A stretch of DNA of 64,000 nucleotides from Duganella sp. SG902 (GTDB taxonomy: Bacteria > Pseudomonadota > Gammaproteobacteria > Burkholderiales > Burkholderiaceae_D), in contig NZ_JABMJK010000004.1 of the NCBI RefSeq assembly GCF_013376005.1, forward strand, positions 310,001 to 374,000. Direction: 5' to 3'. The translations under genes and the position numbers were made by a program. Each line of letters starts with the position of its first letter. Positions within the stretch are counted from its first letter, which is position 1. The notes below the pieces were generated by a model that was not told where the DNA came from, did not search any database, and was given only the letters and a program-made list of their open reading frames with translations. Shown here piece after piece: positions 1 to 8,405 of this stretch.

Positions 1-755
1 TCGATCATGCGCGGCAGTTCCGCCGTAAACTTCAAGCTGCGAATGACAGTGCCTTGGTCTTGGTCGGACTTTGGTGCAGCGCGGATAATAACGTCCTCAT
101 GCCCGATGAATTGTCTTGCGCGTGCCAGAAGCTCGGCGTATTCCTCGGCGGTGAACCAGCCGCGAGGTTCGTCCTGTTTGGGGATATTGGGGAACTAGGG
201 GATCGACTTGAGCAGGTCGCGATTTTGTGCATGATCGAGGATCTTGCGGATCGGGCCGAGATAGCGCTGGATCGATGAGCCGGACAGGCTTACACCGACC
301 TTATCAACAAACTTTTGCAGGCGCTCATAGTTGATATCCGCGATGTTTAGTTCGCGAAACTCCGGCAGCACTTTACCGTCAAGGAAGTGCTGATCGTTCT
401 GATGCGCTTCGGCCGAGATTTCTTTGCGCGTTACGCGAGCGGCCTGTGCCTGCATAACGCTTCTGACGCAAGCATCAAAACGGGTGTTTTTGATGACTGC
501 AACGCCGTTGTGCTTGTTGATCATCAACTGCTCGTAAAACGAAATCGCAGCCTTGATGGCTTCGCGCTTCTCCGTTTGTCCGGTGCTGCGTTTGATGGTG
601 GACTTGCCATCGAAGAAGCGGACTTGCCAGAACGAGCTAGCTGCCATCAGATAGATCTTCAGTTTGTCGGGGTAGCCCTTGATGGATTCGAGCGTGTCAG
701 GGATTGGTGCGGTACGTGATGGATGTGGAGTAGGGGATTGCTTTGCAGACGTCAT
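1..755 (-). pseudogene. Tyrosine recombinase (phage/island integrase), interrupted by an amber stop and cut by the window edge
   Basis: Site-specific recombinase of an integrated element. From the ATG at 755 (a TTG at 806 is also open) the frame runs 186 codons to an amber codon at 195-197. The same frame then stays open to the window edge, with plausible integrase sequence that includes GWFTAEEYAELLARAR, typical of the start of the catalytic domain. The N-terminal part looks like an arm-binding plus SAM-like core-binding domain (RYLGPIRKILDHAQNRDLL). A single CAG-to-TAG change would explain the break. The catalytic R-H-R-Y residues lie outside the window. The gene sits about 150 bp from the 3' end of tRNA-Pro and reads away from it, the usual layout of an island integrase. 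I infer it is inactive unless the stop is read through. Confidence 0.75.
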
Positions 756-902
756 TCTTGTTCTTATTGGTCTTGTGCTAGGCCTTGCCGCGCCGGAATA
801 TAACAATACCCAAGCCAGTCATCTAACTGTTGTACTGCAGAGGATAATGTAGTACTCGACCGCCTGCAATATTTCTTTAAGGCCCGTACTTACGGGCTTA
901 AA
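756..902. other. Gap between integrase and tRNA-Pro, probable island attachment side
   Basis: No gene is seen here. The stretch separates the integrase start from the CCA end of tRNA-Pro and is AT-richer than the chromosome to the right. Islands of this type usually recreate the tRNA 3' end as their att site, so one att copy is expected to overlap the tRNA at about 903-950. The second copy would lie left of the window, so it cannot be confirmed here. Confidence 0.4.
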
Positions 903-979
903 TGGTCGGGGCGAGAGGATTCGAACCTCCGATCTCTACGTCCCGAACGTAGCGCTTTACCGGACTAAGCTACGCCCCG
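903..979 (-). tRNA. tRNA-Pro (anticodon CGG)
   Basis: On the minus strand the acceptor arms CGGGGCG (979-973) and CGCCCCG (913-907) pair fully. They are followed by discriminator A and an encoded CCA at 905-903. The anticodon arm is CTACG-TTCGGGA-CGTAG, which places CGG at the anticodon. The T arm carries GGTTCGAATCC. The total is 77 nt including CCA. It is the likely integration target of the neighbouring element. Confidence 0.95.
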
Positions 980-1033
980 ACAATGATGCTAATTACATCA
1001 GATTTTCCCGCGTTTTTCAACTGTGGGCAAAAT

Positions 1034-2020
1034 TTACTCGTCGGCCGGGTAGCGCACGCCGATCTGGGCGCGGATGGTGTCGAGCAGTTGCATCAGATCC
1101 AGCGACTCGTCCAGCGTCATGCCCGGGCTCTCCAGCAGGCCCTCGCGCAGGCAGCGGCCGGCTTCGATGGCTTCGTGCACGTAGCCGTTGCCGAGGTAGG
1201 GCGTGGCCACGGTGCGGGTGACGCCGCTGGTCAGCTTCACCGTCAGCGTTTGCGACAGGTGGAACATGCCCTCCATGCGCACGCTGCCCAGCGAGCCGGA
1301 CACGGTCAGCTCGGACGGCGTGCGCGCGCGCAGCGAGCAGCTGTTGATCGACATGGCGCCGCCCCGGTGCTTCATGGTGAAGCCGGTGGTCATGTCGACA
1401 CCGGCCTCGCTGAGGATGGCTTGCGCCTGCACCGATTCCACCGGCCCCAGCAGCGCGCACGCGATCGACAGCGGATAGATGCCCAGGTCGAGCAGCGCGC
1501 CGCCGCCCAGCTCGCGCTTGTTGACGCGGTTTTCCGGATCGGTGGTGGCCACGAAGCTGAGGTCGGCGTGCACGGAGTTGACCACGCCGATCTCGCCGGA
1601 CGCGATGATGCGCTTCACTTCGGCCAGTGCCGGCATGTAGCGCGTCCACATGGCTTCCATCAGGAACAGCTTGCGCCGCCGCGCCTCCGCCACCACCTGC
1701 TGCGCTTCGCGCAGGTTGATGGTGAACGGTTTCTCGCACAGCACGGCCTTGCCGGCCCGTAGTGCCAGCAGCGTGTTCTCGGCGTGCATCGGGTGCGGCG
1801 TGCCGATGTAGATGATGTCCACGCCCGGCGCGGCGGCCAGTGCCTCGTACGAGCCGTAGACGGCCGGCTGGCCGAAGTCGCCGGCGAAGGCAGCCGCGCT
1901 GTCGACGTTGCGCGAGCCGACGGCCGCCAGCACGGCGTCCGGCGTGTCCTTCAGCGCGTTGGCGAAGTCGCGCGCGATGCGGCCGGTGCCGAGGATGCCC
2001 CAGCGGATGGTGTCGCTCAT
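1034..2020 (-). CDS. Gfo/Idh/MocA family NAD(P)-dependent oxidoreductase
   Basis: This 328-residue cytosolic sugar or polyol dehydrogenase has an N-terminal Rossmann fold beginning WGILGTGRIARDFANAL (about residues 7-23). The family EKP motif follows (CEKPF, about residue 97), where the lysine serves catalysis, and then a C-terminal alpha/beta substrate domain. The closest known types are trans-1,2-dihydrobenzenediol or xylose dehydrogenase-like members, but the substrate cannot be read from sequence. It lies 15 bp downstream of the GH9-UPF0303 gene on the same strand and is probably cotranscribed, which suggests a role in processing the sugar released by that enzyme. Confidence 0.9.
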   Translation of the reverse strand: MSDTIRWGILGTGRIARDFANALKDTPDAVLAAVGSRNVDSAAAFAGDFGQPAVYGSYEALAAAPGVDIIYIGTPHPMHAENTLLALRAGKAVLCEKPFTINLREAQQVVAEARRRKLFLMEAMWTRYMPALAEVKRIIASGEIGVVNSVHADLSFVATTDPENRVNKRELGGGALLDLGIYPLSIACALLGPVESVQAQAILSEAGVDMTTGFTMKHRGGAMSINSCSLRARTPSELTVSGSLGSVRMEGMFHLSQTLTVKLTSGVTRTVATPYLGNGYVHEAIEAGRCLREGLLESPGMTLDESLDLMQLLDTIRAQIGVRYPADE

Positions 2021-2035
2021 GTGGTGTCCGTGTCG

Positions 2036-4249
2036 TTAGAGGTTGATGTTGAGGTAGGCTTGCAGCGCGGCCACCGCCATCGCGTGGTCTTCCGCGCCCG
2101 GCAGGCCGCTGACGGTGAGCGTGCCGATGCGGCCTTTGCCTTTCACCACCAGCGGGAAGGAGCCGCCGTGCGCGGCGAACTCTTTCATGTCCAGGCCGGG
2201 CAGCTTGTCGTAGTCGCCGCCGGCGTTCTTGACTTCGGTGTGGGTGTAGAACGAGCTGTGGCCGGTGCGGTTGACCAGGTTGCTCTTGCGGCGGATCCAG
2301 TTGGCGTTGTCGGCGTTGGTGCCCGGCATGCCGTGGTAGAACAGCATGGTGCCGTCCTGCGTGACGTTGACGGCGACCGATTTGCCGGCCGCGCGCGCCA
2401 GTTCGATCACCTTCAGGCCCAGCGCCAGCGCGGTGTCGTTGTTGAAGCTGTCAAATTGCAGCAGTTGCTCCTGGCGTTCCAGCGTCGACAGTTCCACTTT
2501 TTGTTCCATTGATGCTCCTGCGGTGAGTTGGTCCAGCGCGGCCGAGACGTACACCAGCGGCGCGTTCCAGTTGATGGCGATTTCGTTGCTGGCGTAGCTG
2601 CACACGTGGTCGAGGTAGGACGTGGCGGGCAGGTTGGCCGGGTAGGGCGCCGGGCAGTCTTTCTTGTCCTGCTGGCCGGCCTGCGGGCCGCCGACCAGGA
2701 AGCCCGGCACCGGCGCCGTGACTTTGTCGGCCTCCGATGGGCGGTGGTGCGGGTGCATGGCTGGCCGCGTGCCGATGCCGGTCACGAAGGAGTAGCCGGT
2801 GGCGTTGCGGCCCAGGACGTAGTCCAGGCCCGATTGCGCGGCGTTCAGGTACTCGGGCTTGCCGTTCAGGCGGTAGCCCTGCAGCAGCATCATGGCCTGG
2901 TTCAGCGCCACGGCGTTGCTGCCCCAGACGAAGTCCTGCTCCTGCATGGCCACGCGGTAGGCGGAGCTTTTCCAGTTCGCGGCCAGGCGCGCGGCCAGGC
3001 CGTCGATGCGGCTTTCGATCAGCTTGCGGTCGGCCGCCGGCGTCAGGTGCGCGCGGTGCTGCGCCAGCGAGATCCAGGCGAGGGAGCCGACGTCGCCCCA
3101 GGTCGGCGTGGTCGCCGGCAGCTGGTCGGCCTTGATGGCGCGGTAGTAGCTGTCCTTGCCGGTGCCGATGTACAGTTCCGCGGCGGCCCAGGCGAATTCG
3201 TCGTCGAGGTGGGTGTCGCCGTATTCGCCGGTCTGGATGTCGGCCGGATTGCGGAACACCACGGCCGGATTGGCCTGCGCCCAATTCCACGCCGCTTCCG
3301 CCGCCGCCATCATGCGCGCGGACAGGCCGGGGCGCTGCTGTTCGTAGGCCTTGAGGATGCGGCTGGCGGTGGCCATGGTGGCCGCGAAGTCGAGCGCGGC
3401 GGCGGTGCTCTTTTGTACCACGTAGCGCGGCGCCGGCCTGACCTGGTCCGGCATCTCCATGCCGTCGAAGGTTTTATTGGTCAGCTTGTGATAGACCCCG
3501 CCGTCATTGGGGTCCTGCATGGTCAGCATCCAGTCGAGGTTCCACAGCGCTTCGTTAAGGATGTCCGGCAGGCCGTTGCCGGTTTCGGGGATGTTGAGGT
3601 TCTGCTTGGCGAAGTATTGCGGGAAGTGCTCGAACGCGGCCAGCAGGGTGTAGGTCGAGATGCCGGAGTTGACGATGTATTTGTTGTAGTCGCCGGCGTC
3701 GTACCAGCCTTTGGGGCTGGACAGCACGCTGCCTTCGGCGCGCTGTTTGGAGGCGGCGGAAGCATGCACCAGCACCTTGACGTCCGGGTGGCCTGCGGGC
3801 CGCGCGTACACGCCGGCATATTGCGGCGTCAGCGCGATGCCGGCGCGGTTCAGGTAGTAGGCCTTGATGGCGGCCGCGTTCAGCGCGCGATAGGCGTCGG
3901 CGCGGATGACGAAGCGGTCGGATTGCGTTTGGCCGTCAATTTTGATGCGGTATTCGCCCGGCGTTTTCAGCGCGGAGAAGTCGGCCAGGCGCACCGTTTC
4001 GGCCGATGGCTTCCACAACGCCGGTGCGCCGAGCTTGCCGGCGAACACGGTCTTGCCCGTGTCGGCGGCCACCACTTCGAAGTTGCTGGCCGCGCCGTCC
4101 GTCACCACGGCCAGCTTCTCGGATTGCGGCTCAAAGCCAAGCTGGTTGACGCGGATGGCGGCGCCGGCGTCCGCGCCGAAGGCCAGCAGCAGGGTGGCAC
4201 CCAAATATTTGATAGCGCTAACACGAGTAGTAGATTCACGAACGTTCAA
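2036..4249 (-). CDS. Exported glycoside hydrolase family 9 enzyme fused in frame to a UPF0303 (haem-degrading-fold) domain
   Basis: This is a 737-residue reading frame from a TTG start preceded by GGAG. Residues 1-30 look like a signal peptide (cleavage near DAGA-A). About 31-115 is a CelD-type Ig-like domain, and about 120-575 is a GH9 barrel. The barrel carries the catalytic Asp pair in GWYDAGDYNKY, the GRNATGYSFVTG loop and the acid Glu in NEIAINWN. GH9 enzymes are endoglucanases or cellobiohydrolases. The frame does not stop but continues through Met581 into a complete 157-residue UPF0303 domain normally encoded alone. An AGGAG motif lies 5 nt before that internal ATG, and the codon before it is TCA, one base from TGA. 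Two genes joined by loss of a stop is the simplest reading. The internal start may still yield free UPF0303 protein. Confidence 0.85.
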   Translation of the reverse strand: MNVRESTTRVSAIKYLGATLLLAFGADAGAAIRVNQLGFEPQSEKLAVVTDGAASNFEVVAADTGKTVFAGKLGAPALWKPSAETVRLADFSALKTPGEYRIKIDGQTQSDRFVIRADAYRALNAAAIKAYYLNRAGIALTPQYAGVYARPAGHPDVKVLVHASAASKQRAEGSVLSSPKGWYDAGDYNKYIVNSGISTYTLLAAFEHFPQYFAKQNLNIPETGNGLPDILNEALWNLDWMLTMQDPNDGGVYHKLTNKTFDGMEMPDQVRPAPRYVVQKSTAAALDFAATMATASRILKAYEQQRPGLSARMMAAAEAAWNWAQANPAVVFRNPADIQTGEYGDTHLDDEFAWAAAELYIGTGKDSYYRAIKADQLPATTPTWGDVGSLAWISLAQHRAHLTPAADRKLIESRIDGLAARLAANWKSSAYRVAMQEQDFVWGSNAVALNQAMMLLQGYRLNGKPEYLNAAQSGLDYVLGRNATGYSFVTGIGTRPAMHPHHRPSEADKVTAPVPGFLVGGPQAGQQDKKDCPAPYPANLPATSYLDHVCSYASNEIAINWNAPLVYVSAALDQLTAGASMEQKVELSTLERQEQLLQFDSFNNDTALALGLKVIELARAAGKSVAVNVTQDGTMLFYHGMPGTNADNANWIRRKSNLVNRTGHSSFYTHTEVKNAGGDYDKLPGLDMKEFAAHGGSFPLVVKGKGRIGTLTVSGLPGAEDHAMAVAALQAYLNINL
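2515..2519 (-). promoter_or_regulatory. Internal Shine-Dalgarno of the UPF0303 domain
   Basis: AGGAG on the minus strand, 5 nt before the ATG at 2509-2507, lies inside the reading frame of the GH9 fusion. It has the spacing of a working ribosome binding site, which supports an originally independent UPF0303 gene. Confidence 0.6.
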
Positions 4250-4273
4250 TTAAGTCTCCGGCGGTTTTGTTAT

Positions 4274-4289
4274 ATGAAAGCGTTTTCAT
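4274..4289. promoter_or_regulatory. LacI-family-type operator between the GH9 and amidohydrolase genes
   Basis: ATGAAAGCGTTTTCAT is a near-perfect dyad around a central CG, the form recognised by LacI/GalR-family repressors. It lies in the 100-bp divergent promoter region, about 25 bp upstream of the GH9 start and 60 bp upstream of the amidohydrolase start. Sugar-dependent repression is inferred. No LacI gene is in the window. Confidence 0.45.
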
Positions 4290-4349
4290 CATACATCAAT
4301 CCTTGTTGAGATAATATCAGCGCTTACCTTTTTTCAGGGAGTTGTTCCG

Positions 4350-5708
4350 ATGCGTATTCACACTGGCTTGTCCATCGCCGCCGCCTGCTTCGCCACCTGC
4401 GCCAGCGCCGCGCCGTCTCTCGTTGCCGTGCAGTGCGGCCAGCTGCTGGATACGCAAGCAGGCAAGCTGCTGGGCGCCACCACCGTGGTCATCGATGGCA
4501 AGCGTATCACGCAGGTGACGGCCGGCCGCGCGGCGCCCGCCGGCGCCACCGTGATCGACCTGGCCGGCCAGACCTGCCTGCCGGGCCTGATCGACAGCCA
4601 CACCCACCTCACCAGCCAGACCAGCCCCACCGGTTATTCCGACCAGTTCCGCTGGAATATCGCCGACTACGCGATCCGCTCCACCAACTACGCGCGCGTG
4701 ACGCTGCTGGCCGGCTTCACCACGGTGCGCAACCTGGGCGACAGCGCCAACGCCTCGATCTCGCTGCGCAACGCCATCAACGCCGGCGTGGTGCCCGGCC
4801 CGCGCATCTTCACCGCCGGCAAGGCGGTCGGCTCGACCGGCGGCCACGCCGACGACTCGGACGGCTACCGCGCCGACCTGATGGCCGATTACGGTGCCAA
4901 GGACGGCATCATCAACGGCGCCGCCGATGCGTGGAAGGCTGTGCGCCAGCATTACAAGGATGGTGCGGACCTGATCAAGATCATGCCGTCCGGCGGCGTG
5001 CTCGATGAGAGCAAGAGCGCCGACAACGCGCAGATGACGATCGAGGAAATCAAGGCCGTGGTGGCGGCCGCCAAGGATTACGAAATGACGGTGGCGGCGC
5101 ACGCGCATGGAGCGGAAGCGATCCGCCGCGCCGTGATCGGCGGCGTCGATTCGATCGAGCATGGCACCTACATGAACGACGAGGACATGAAGCTGATGAA
5201 GGAGCACGGCACCTTCTACGTGCCGACCATCATCGCCGGCAAATACGTCGAGGGCAAGGCCAAGGTGCCGGGTTACTTCCCGCCGCAGGTGGCGGCGAAG
5301 GCGGCCGCCGTTGGCCCGCTGATCCAGGGCACGGCGGGCCGCGCCTACAAGGCCGGCGTGAAGATCGCCTTCGGCACCGACGCCGCCGTTTATCCGCACG
5401 GCGACAACGCCAAGGAATTCGGCTACATGGTGGAAGCAGGCATGCCGCCGCTGGCCGCGATCCAGGCCGCCACCACGCAGGCCGCCGCGCTGCTCAAGCA
5501 GGAGAAGGACCTGGGCAGCATCAGCGCCGGCAAGTTCGCCGACATCGTGGCGGTGCCGGGCAATCCACTGTCCGACATCAGCCTGATGACCAAGGTCAGC
5601 TTCGTGATGAAGGAGGGCGTGGTCTACAAGCAGGATAGCAAGCCGCAGCCCTTCGTCGCCAGCGCGGATGAAGGTTACGCGCCGAAGGACGTGGATTACG
5701 GCCTCTGA
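4350..5708 (+). CDS. Exported metal-dependent amidohydrolase (imidazolonepropionase / Xaa-Pro dipeptidase-like)
   Basis: This 452-residue protein has a signal peptide (about 1-21, ending ASAA), so it is predicted periplasmic. The amidohydrolase fold shows the metal site HxH in IDSHTHL and a likely carboxylated lysine in LIKIMPSGG. Further metal histidines are in AAHAHG and IEHGT, and the catalytic Asp is in FGTDAAVYPHG. The C-terminal part rebuilds the beta-sandwich (GKFADIVAVPGNPL). Relatives hydrolyse cyclic amides or dipeptides ending in proline or arginine. The substrate is not readable here. Start chosen at the ATG with GGGAG upstream. The 3' end overlaps the convergent pyruvate kinase gene by 13 nt. 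Confidence 0.88.
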   Translation: MRIHTGLSIAAACFATCASAAPSLVAVQCGQLLDTQAGKLLGATTVVIDGKRITQVTAGRAAPAGATVIDLAGQTCLPGLIDSHTHLTSQTSPTGYSDQFRWNIADYAIRSTNYARVTLLAGFTTVRNLGDSANASISLRNAINAGVVPGPRIFTAGKAVGSTGGHADDSDGYRADLMADYGAKDGIINGAADAWKAVRQHYKDGADLIKIMPSGGVLDESKSADNAQMTIEEIKAVVAAAKDYEMTVAAHAHGAEAIRRAVIGGVDSIEHGTYMNDEDMKLMKEHGTFYVPTIIAGKYVEGKAKVPGYFPPQVAAKAAAVGPLIQGTAGRAYKAGVKIAFGTDAAVYPHGDNAKEFGYMVEAGMPPLAAIQAATTQAAALLKQEKDLGSISAGKFADIVAVPGNPLSDISLMTKVSFVMKEGVVYKQDSKPQPFVASADEGYAPKDVDYGL

Positions 5709-7126
5709 TCGAGCTGCATAATCCGCAGCAGGTTGGTGGTGCCCGGTGTCCCGAAGGGGATGCCGGCCGAGATGACGATGGTGTCGCCCGCGCGCGCCAG
5801 GCCTTCGCGCTGGACGGTGCGGCCGGCCCAGGCGCTCATCTCCATCACATCCGCCACCTCGTGGCATAGCACCGGGTGGACGCCCCAGGCCAGCGCCAGG
5901 CGGCGGGCGATGGCGGCGCGCGGCGTCATGCCGACGATGGGCGCGTGCGGACGCTCGCGCGCCATGCGCAGCGCCGAGTAGCCGGAGCTGGTGTAGGCCA
6001 CCACGGCCGCCACCGGCAAGGCTTGCACCACGCCGCGCACGGCCACGCCGACGCCGTCCGAGGCCAGCGTGCCGTCGCTTTGGCTGACGCCTGCGGCCAC
6101 GGTTTCGCGATACAGCGGGTCGGCTTCGGTGCGGACGATGATGGAGTCCATGATGCGCACCGCGTCGCGCGGATAGAGGCCGGAGGCCGATTCGGCCGAC
6201 AGCATCACGGCATCCGCGCCGTCGTAGATGGCGGTGGCGACGTCGGAGGCCTCCGCGCGTGTGGGCACCGGCGCGCTCACCATCGATTCCAGCATTTGCG
6301 TGGCCACGATCACCGGCTTGCCGCCCTTGCGGCATGCGCGCACGATGCGTTTCTGGATGGCCGGCACCTGCTCCGGCGGCATCTCCACACCAAGATCGCC
6401 GCGCGCCACCATGATGGCGTCGCTGGCGGCGACGATGGCTTCCAGGCTCTGGATCGCGGCGGGTTTTTCCAGCTTGGCGACGATGCCGGCGCGTTCGCCC
6501 ACGATGGCTTTGATTTCCTCGATATCCTCGGCGCGCTGCACGAAGGAGAGCGCCACCCAATCCACGCCCAGGTTCAAGCCGTAATCCAGGTCGGCGCGGT
6601 CCTTGCCGGTCATGGCGGAGAGGGGCAGCACCACGCCGGGGACGTTGACGCCCTTGCGGTCCGATATGCGGCCACCGATGACGACACGCGTTTCGGCGTG
6701 TTCGGGGCCGAACGACTCCACTTGCAGGCGTACGCGCCCATCGTCGATCAGCAGTTCGGCGCCGACTTCCAGCGCGGTGTAGATTTCGGCGTGCGGCAGT
6801 GGCGCGCGGTGCTGGTCGCCCAGCAGTTCGTGATCCATGTCTAGGCGGAAGGTGTCGCCGGCTCGCAGCGTGACCGGACCGTCCGCAAACGCGCCCAGTC
6901 GCAGCTTGGGTCCTTGCAGGTCGAGCAGCACGCCGATGGGGCGGCCGCTATCGCGCTCGATGGCGCGGATGATGTCGAGCCGCTGTTTGTGGTCGGCGTG
7001 GCTGCCGTGGCTGAAGTTCAGGCGGAACACGTCGGTGCCGGCGTTGAACAGGGCTTCGATGGTGTCGCGGTCGCTGCTGGCCGGGCCGAGCGTGGCGATG
7101 ATTTTGGCGTTGCGGTTGCGGTGCAT
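5696..7126 (-). CDS. ttuE: Pyruvate kinase of the tartrate operon
   Basis: This 476-residue enzyme converts PEP and ADP to pyruvate and ATP in the cytosol. The TIM-barrel start KIIATLGPASSD, the FRLNFSHG segment, the LDLQGPKLR strand and the signature MVARGDLGVEMPPEQVP are all present, with a lid domain between them. The ATG at 7126 is one base after the glycerate kinase stop, so the genes are translationally linked. The reading frame extends further upstream but lacks pyruvate-kinase sequence there. In the Agrobacterium vitis TAR operon the last gene, ttuE, is also a pyruvate kinase. This copy is therefore probably pathway-dedicated rather than the only glycolytic one. Confidence 0.92.
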   Translation of the reverse strand: MHRNRNAKIIATLGPASSDRDTIEALFNAGTDVFRLNFSHGSHADHKQRLDIIRAIERDSGRPIGVLLDLQGPKLRLGAFADGPVTLRAGDTFRLDMDHELLGDQHRAPLPHAEIYTALEVGAELLIDDGRVRLQVESFGPEHAETRVVIGGRISDRKGVNVPGVVLPLSAMTGKDRADLDYGLNLGVDWVALSFVQRAEDIEEIKAIVGERAGIVAKLEKPAAIQSLEAIVAASDAIMVARGDLGVEMPPEQVPAIQKRIVRACRKGGKPVIVATQMLESMVSAPVPTRAEASDVATAIYDGADAVMLSAESASGLYPRDAVRIMDSIIVRTEADPLYRETVAAGVSQSDGTLASDGVGVAVRGVVQALPVAAVVAYTSSGYSALRMARERPHAPIVGMTPRAAIARRLALAWGVHPVLCHEVADVMEMSAWAGRTVQREGLARAGDTIVISAGIPFGTPGTTNLLRIMQLDQRP

Positions 7127-7127
7127 G

Positions 7128-8405
7128 TCAATTCCCTGTGATGAATAGCGCGCGGAAGTCGTTGACGTTGGTGAGCGTGGGGCCGGTGATGACGCTGTCG
7201 CCCAGCGCCTGGAAGAAACCGTGGCCGTCGTTGTTATCGAGGCTGTCGGCCGGGCGCAGGCCGGCCCGCCAGGCGCGCGTGAGCGTGTCCGGCGTGATGC
7301 AGGCGCCGGCGATTTCCTCCTGTCCGTCCACGCCGTCGGTATCGCCGGCCAGGCCGTACACGCCTGGCTGTCCTTGCAACGTGATCGCGCAGGACAGCAG
7401 GAATTCGACGTTGCGGCCGCCCCGTCCCGTACCGCGCACGGTGACGGTGGTTTCGCCGCCGGACAACAGCACGCACGGCGCGCGGAATGGCTGTCCACGC
7501 CTTGCCGCCTGCAGGGCGATGCCGGCCATGACTTTGCCAACGTCGCGCGCTTCGCCTTCGATGCTGTCGCCAAGGACGTGGACGGCCACGCCGTGTTCCG
7601 CCGCCACGCGGGAGGCGGCTTCCAGCGCCATTTGCGGCGTGGCGATCATGTGGACCTCGTGGCCGGCCAGGCGTGGGTCGCCGGGTTTGACCGACTCGCC
7701 ACGGCCGCTGCGCAGCACCTCCATCACGCGCGGCGGCAGCGGGATGCAGTAGCGCTGGATAATGGCCAGCGCATCGGCGCAGGTGCTGGCGTCGGCCACC
7801 GTGGGCCCGGAGGCGATGTCGCGTGGATCATCGCCCGGCACATCGGAGATCAGCAGCGTTACCACCTTGGCCGGATGGCAGGCGGCGGCCAGCCGTCCAC
7901 CCTTGATGGAGGACAGGTGGCGGCGCACGCAGTTCATCTCGCTGATGCTGGCGCCCGATTGCAACAGGGCCTGGTTGAGCTGCTGTTTGTCCGCCAACGT
8001 GATGCCTTCCAGCGGCAGCGGCAGCAGCGCCGAGCCGCCACCGGAGATCAGACACAGCACGGTGTCGTCGGCACTGAGACCTTGCACGCGGTCGAGGATG
8101 CGGCGCGCTGCTTGCAGGCCTGCCGCGTCGGGAACCGGGTGGGCCGCTTCCAGAATCTCGATGCGCTCGCAGGGCACGGCGTAGCCGTAGCGCGTGACCA
8201 CCAGTCCGGTGAGCGGGCCGGCCCAGTTGCGTTCCACCGCGCGCGCCATCTCGGCCGATGCCTTGCCGGCGCCGATGACGATCAGGCGTCCCTTTGGCGC
8301 GGCCGGCAGGGCAGGCGGCACGCACAGCGCCGGCTGCGCGGCGGCGATGGCGGCGTCAAACATCCGGCGCAGCAGCAAGCGCGCCTCGTTGTCGACGGTG
8401 CTCAT
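7128..8405 (-). CDS. ttuD: Glycerate 2-kinase (TtuD/GckA, MOFRL family; often annotated hydroxypyruvate reductase)
   Basis: This 425-residue cytosolic enzyme is expected to phosphorylate D-glycerate to 2-phosphoglycerate. The N-terminal DUF4147 domain carries the nucleotide-binding stretches [16 protein letters not shown] and [10 protein letters not shown] (about residues 44-58 and 119-128). The C-terminal MOFRL domain has [19 protein letters not shown] and the AGDTDGVDG acidic site. Its ATG overlaps the dctA stop as ATGA, so translation is coupled. Glycerate arises from tartrate via TtuC upstream and feeds the pyruvate kinase downstream through enolase. The old name hydroxypyruvate reductase is a legacy of TtuD and is not favoured by the fold. 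Confidence 0.92.
   Translation of the reverse strand: MSTVDNEARLLLRRMFDAAIAAAQPALCVPPALPAAPKGRLIVIGAGKASAEMARAVERNWAGPLTGLVVTRYGYAVPCERIEILEAAHPVPDAAGLQAARRILDRVQGLSADDTVLCLISGGGSALLPLPLEGITLADKQQLNQALLQSGASISEMNCVRRHLSSIKGGRLAAACHPAKVVTLLISDVPGDDPRDIASGPTVADASTCADALAIIQRYCIPLPPRVMEVLRSGRGESVKPGDPRLAGHEVHMIATPQMALEAASRVAAEHGVAVHVLGDSIEGEARDVGKVMAGIALQAARRGQPFRAPCVLLSGGETTVTVRGTGRGGRNVEFLLSCAITLQGQPGVYGLAGDTDGVDGQEEIAGACITPDTLTRAWRAGLRPADSLDNNDGHGFFQALGDSVITGPTLTNVNDFRALFITGN

Noticed and set aside
7127-7573. N-terminal extension of pyruvate kinase
   Set aside because: The extension is the glycerate kinase gene read out of frame; pyruvate kinase sequence starts exactly at 7126.
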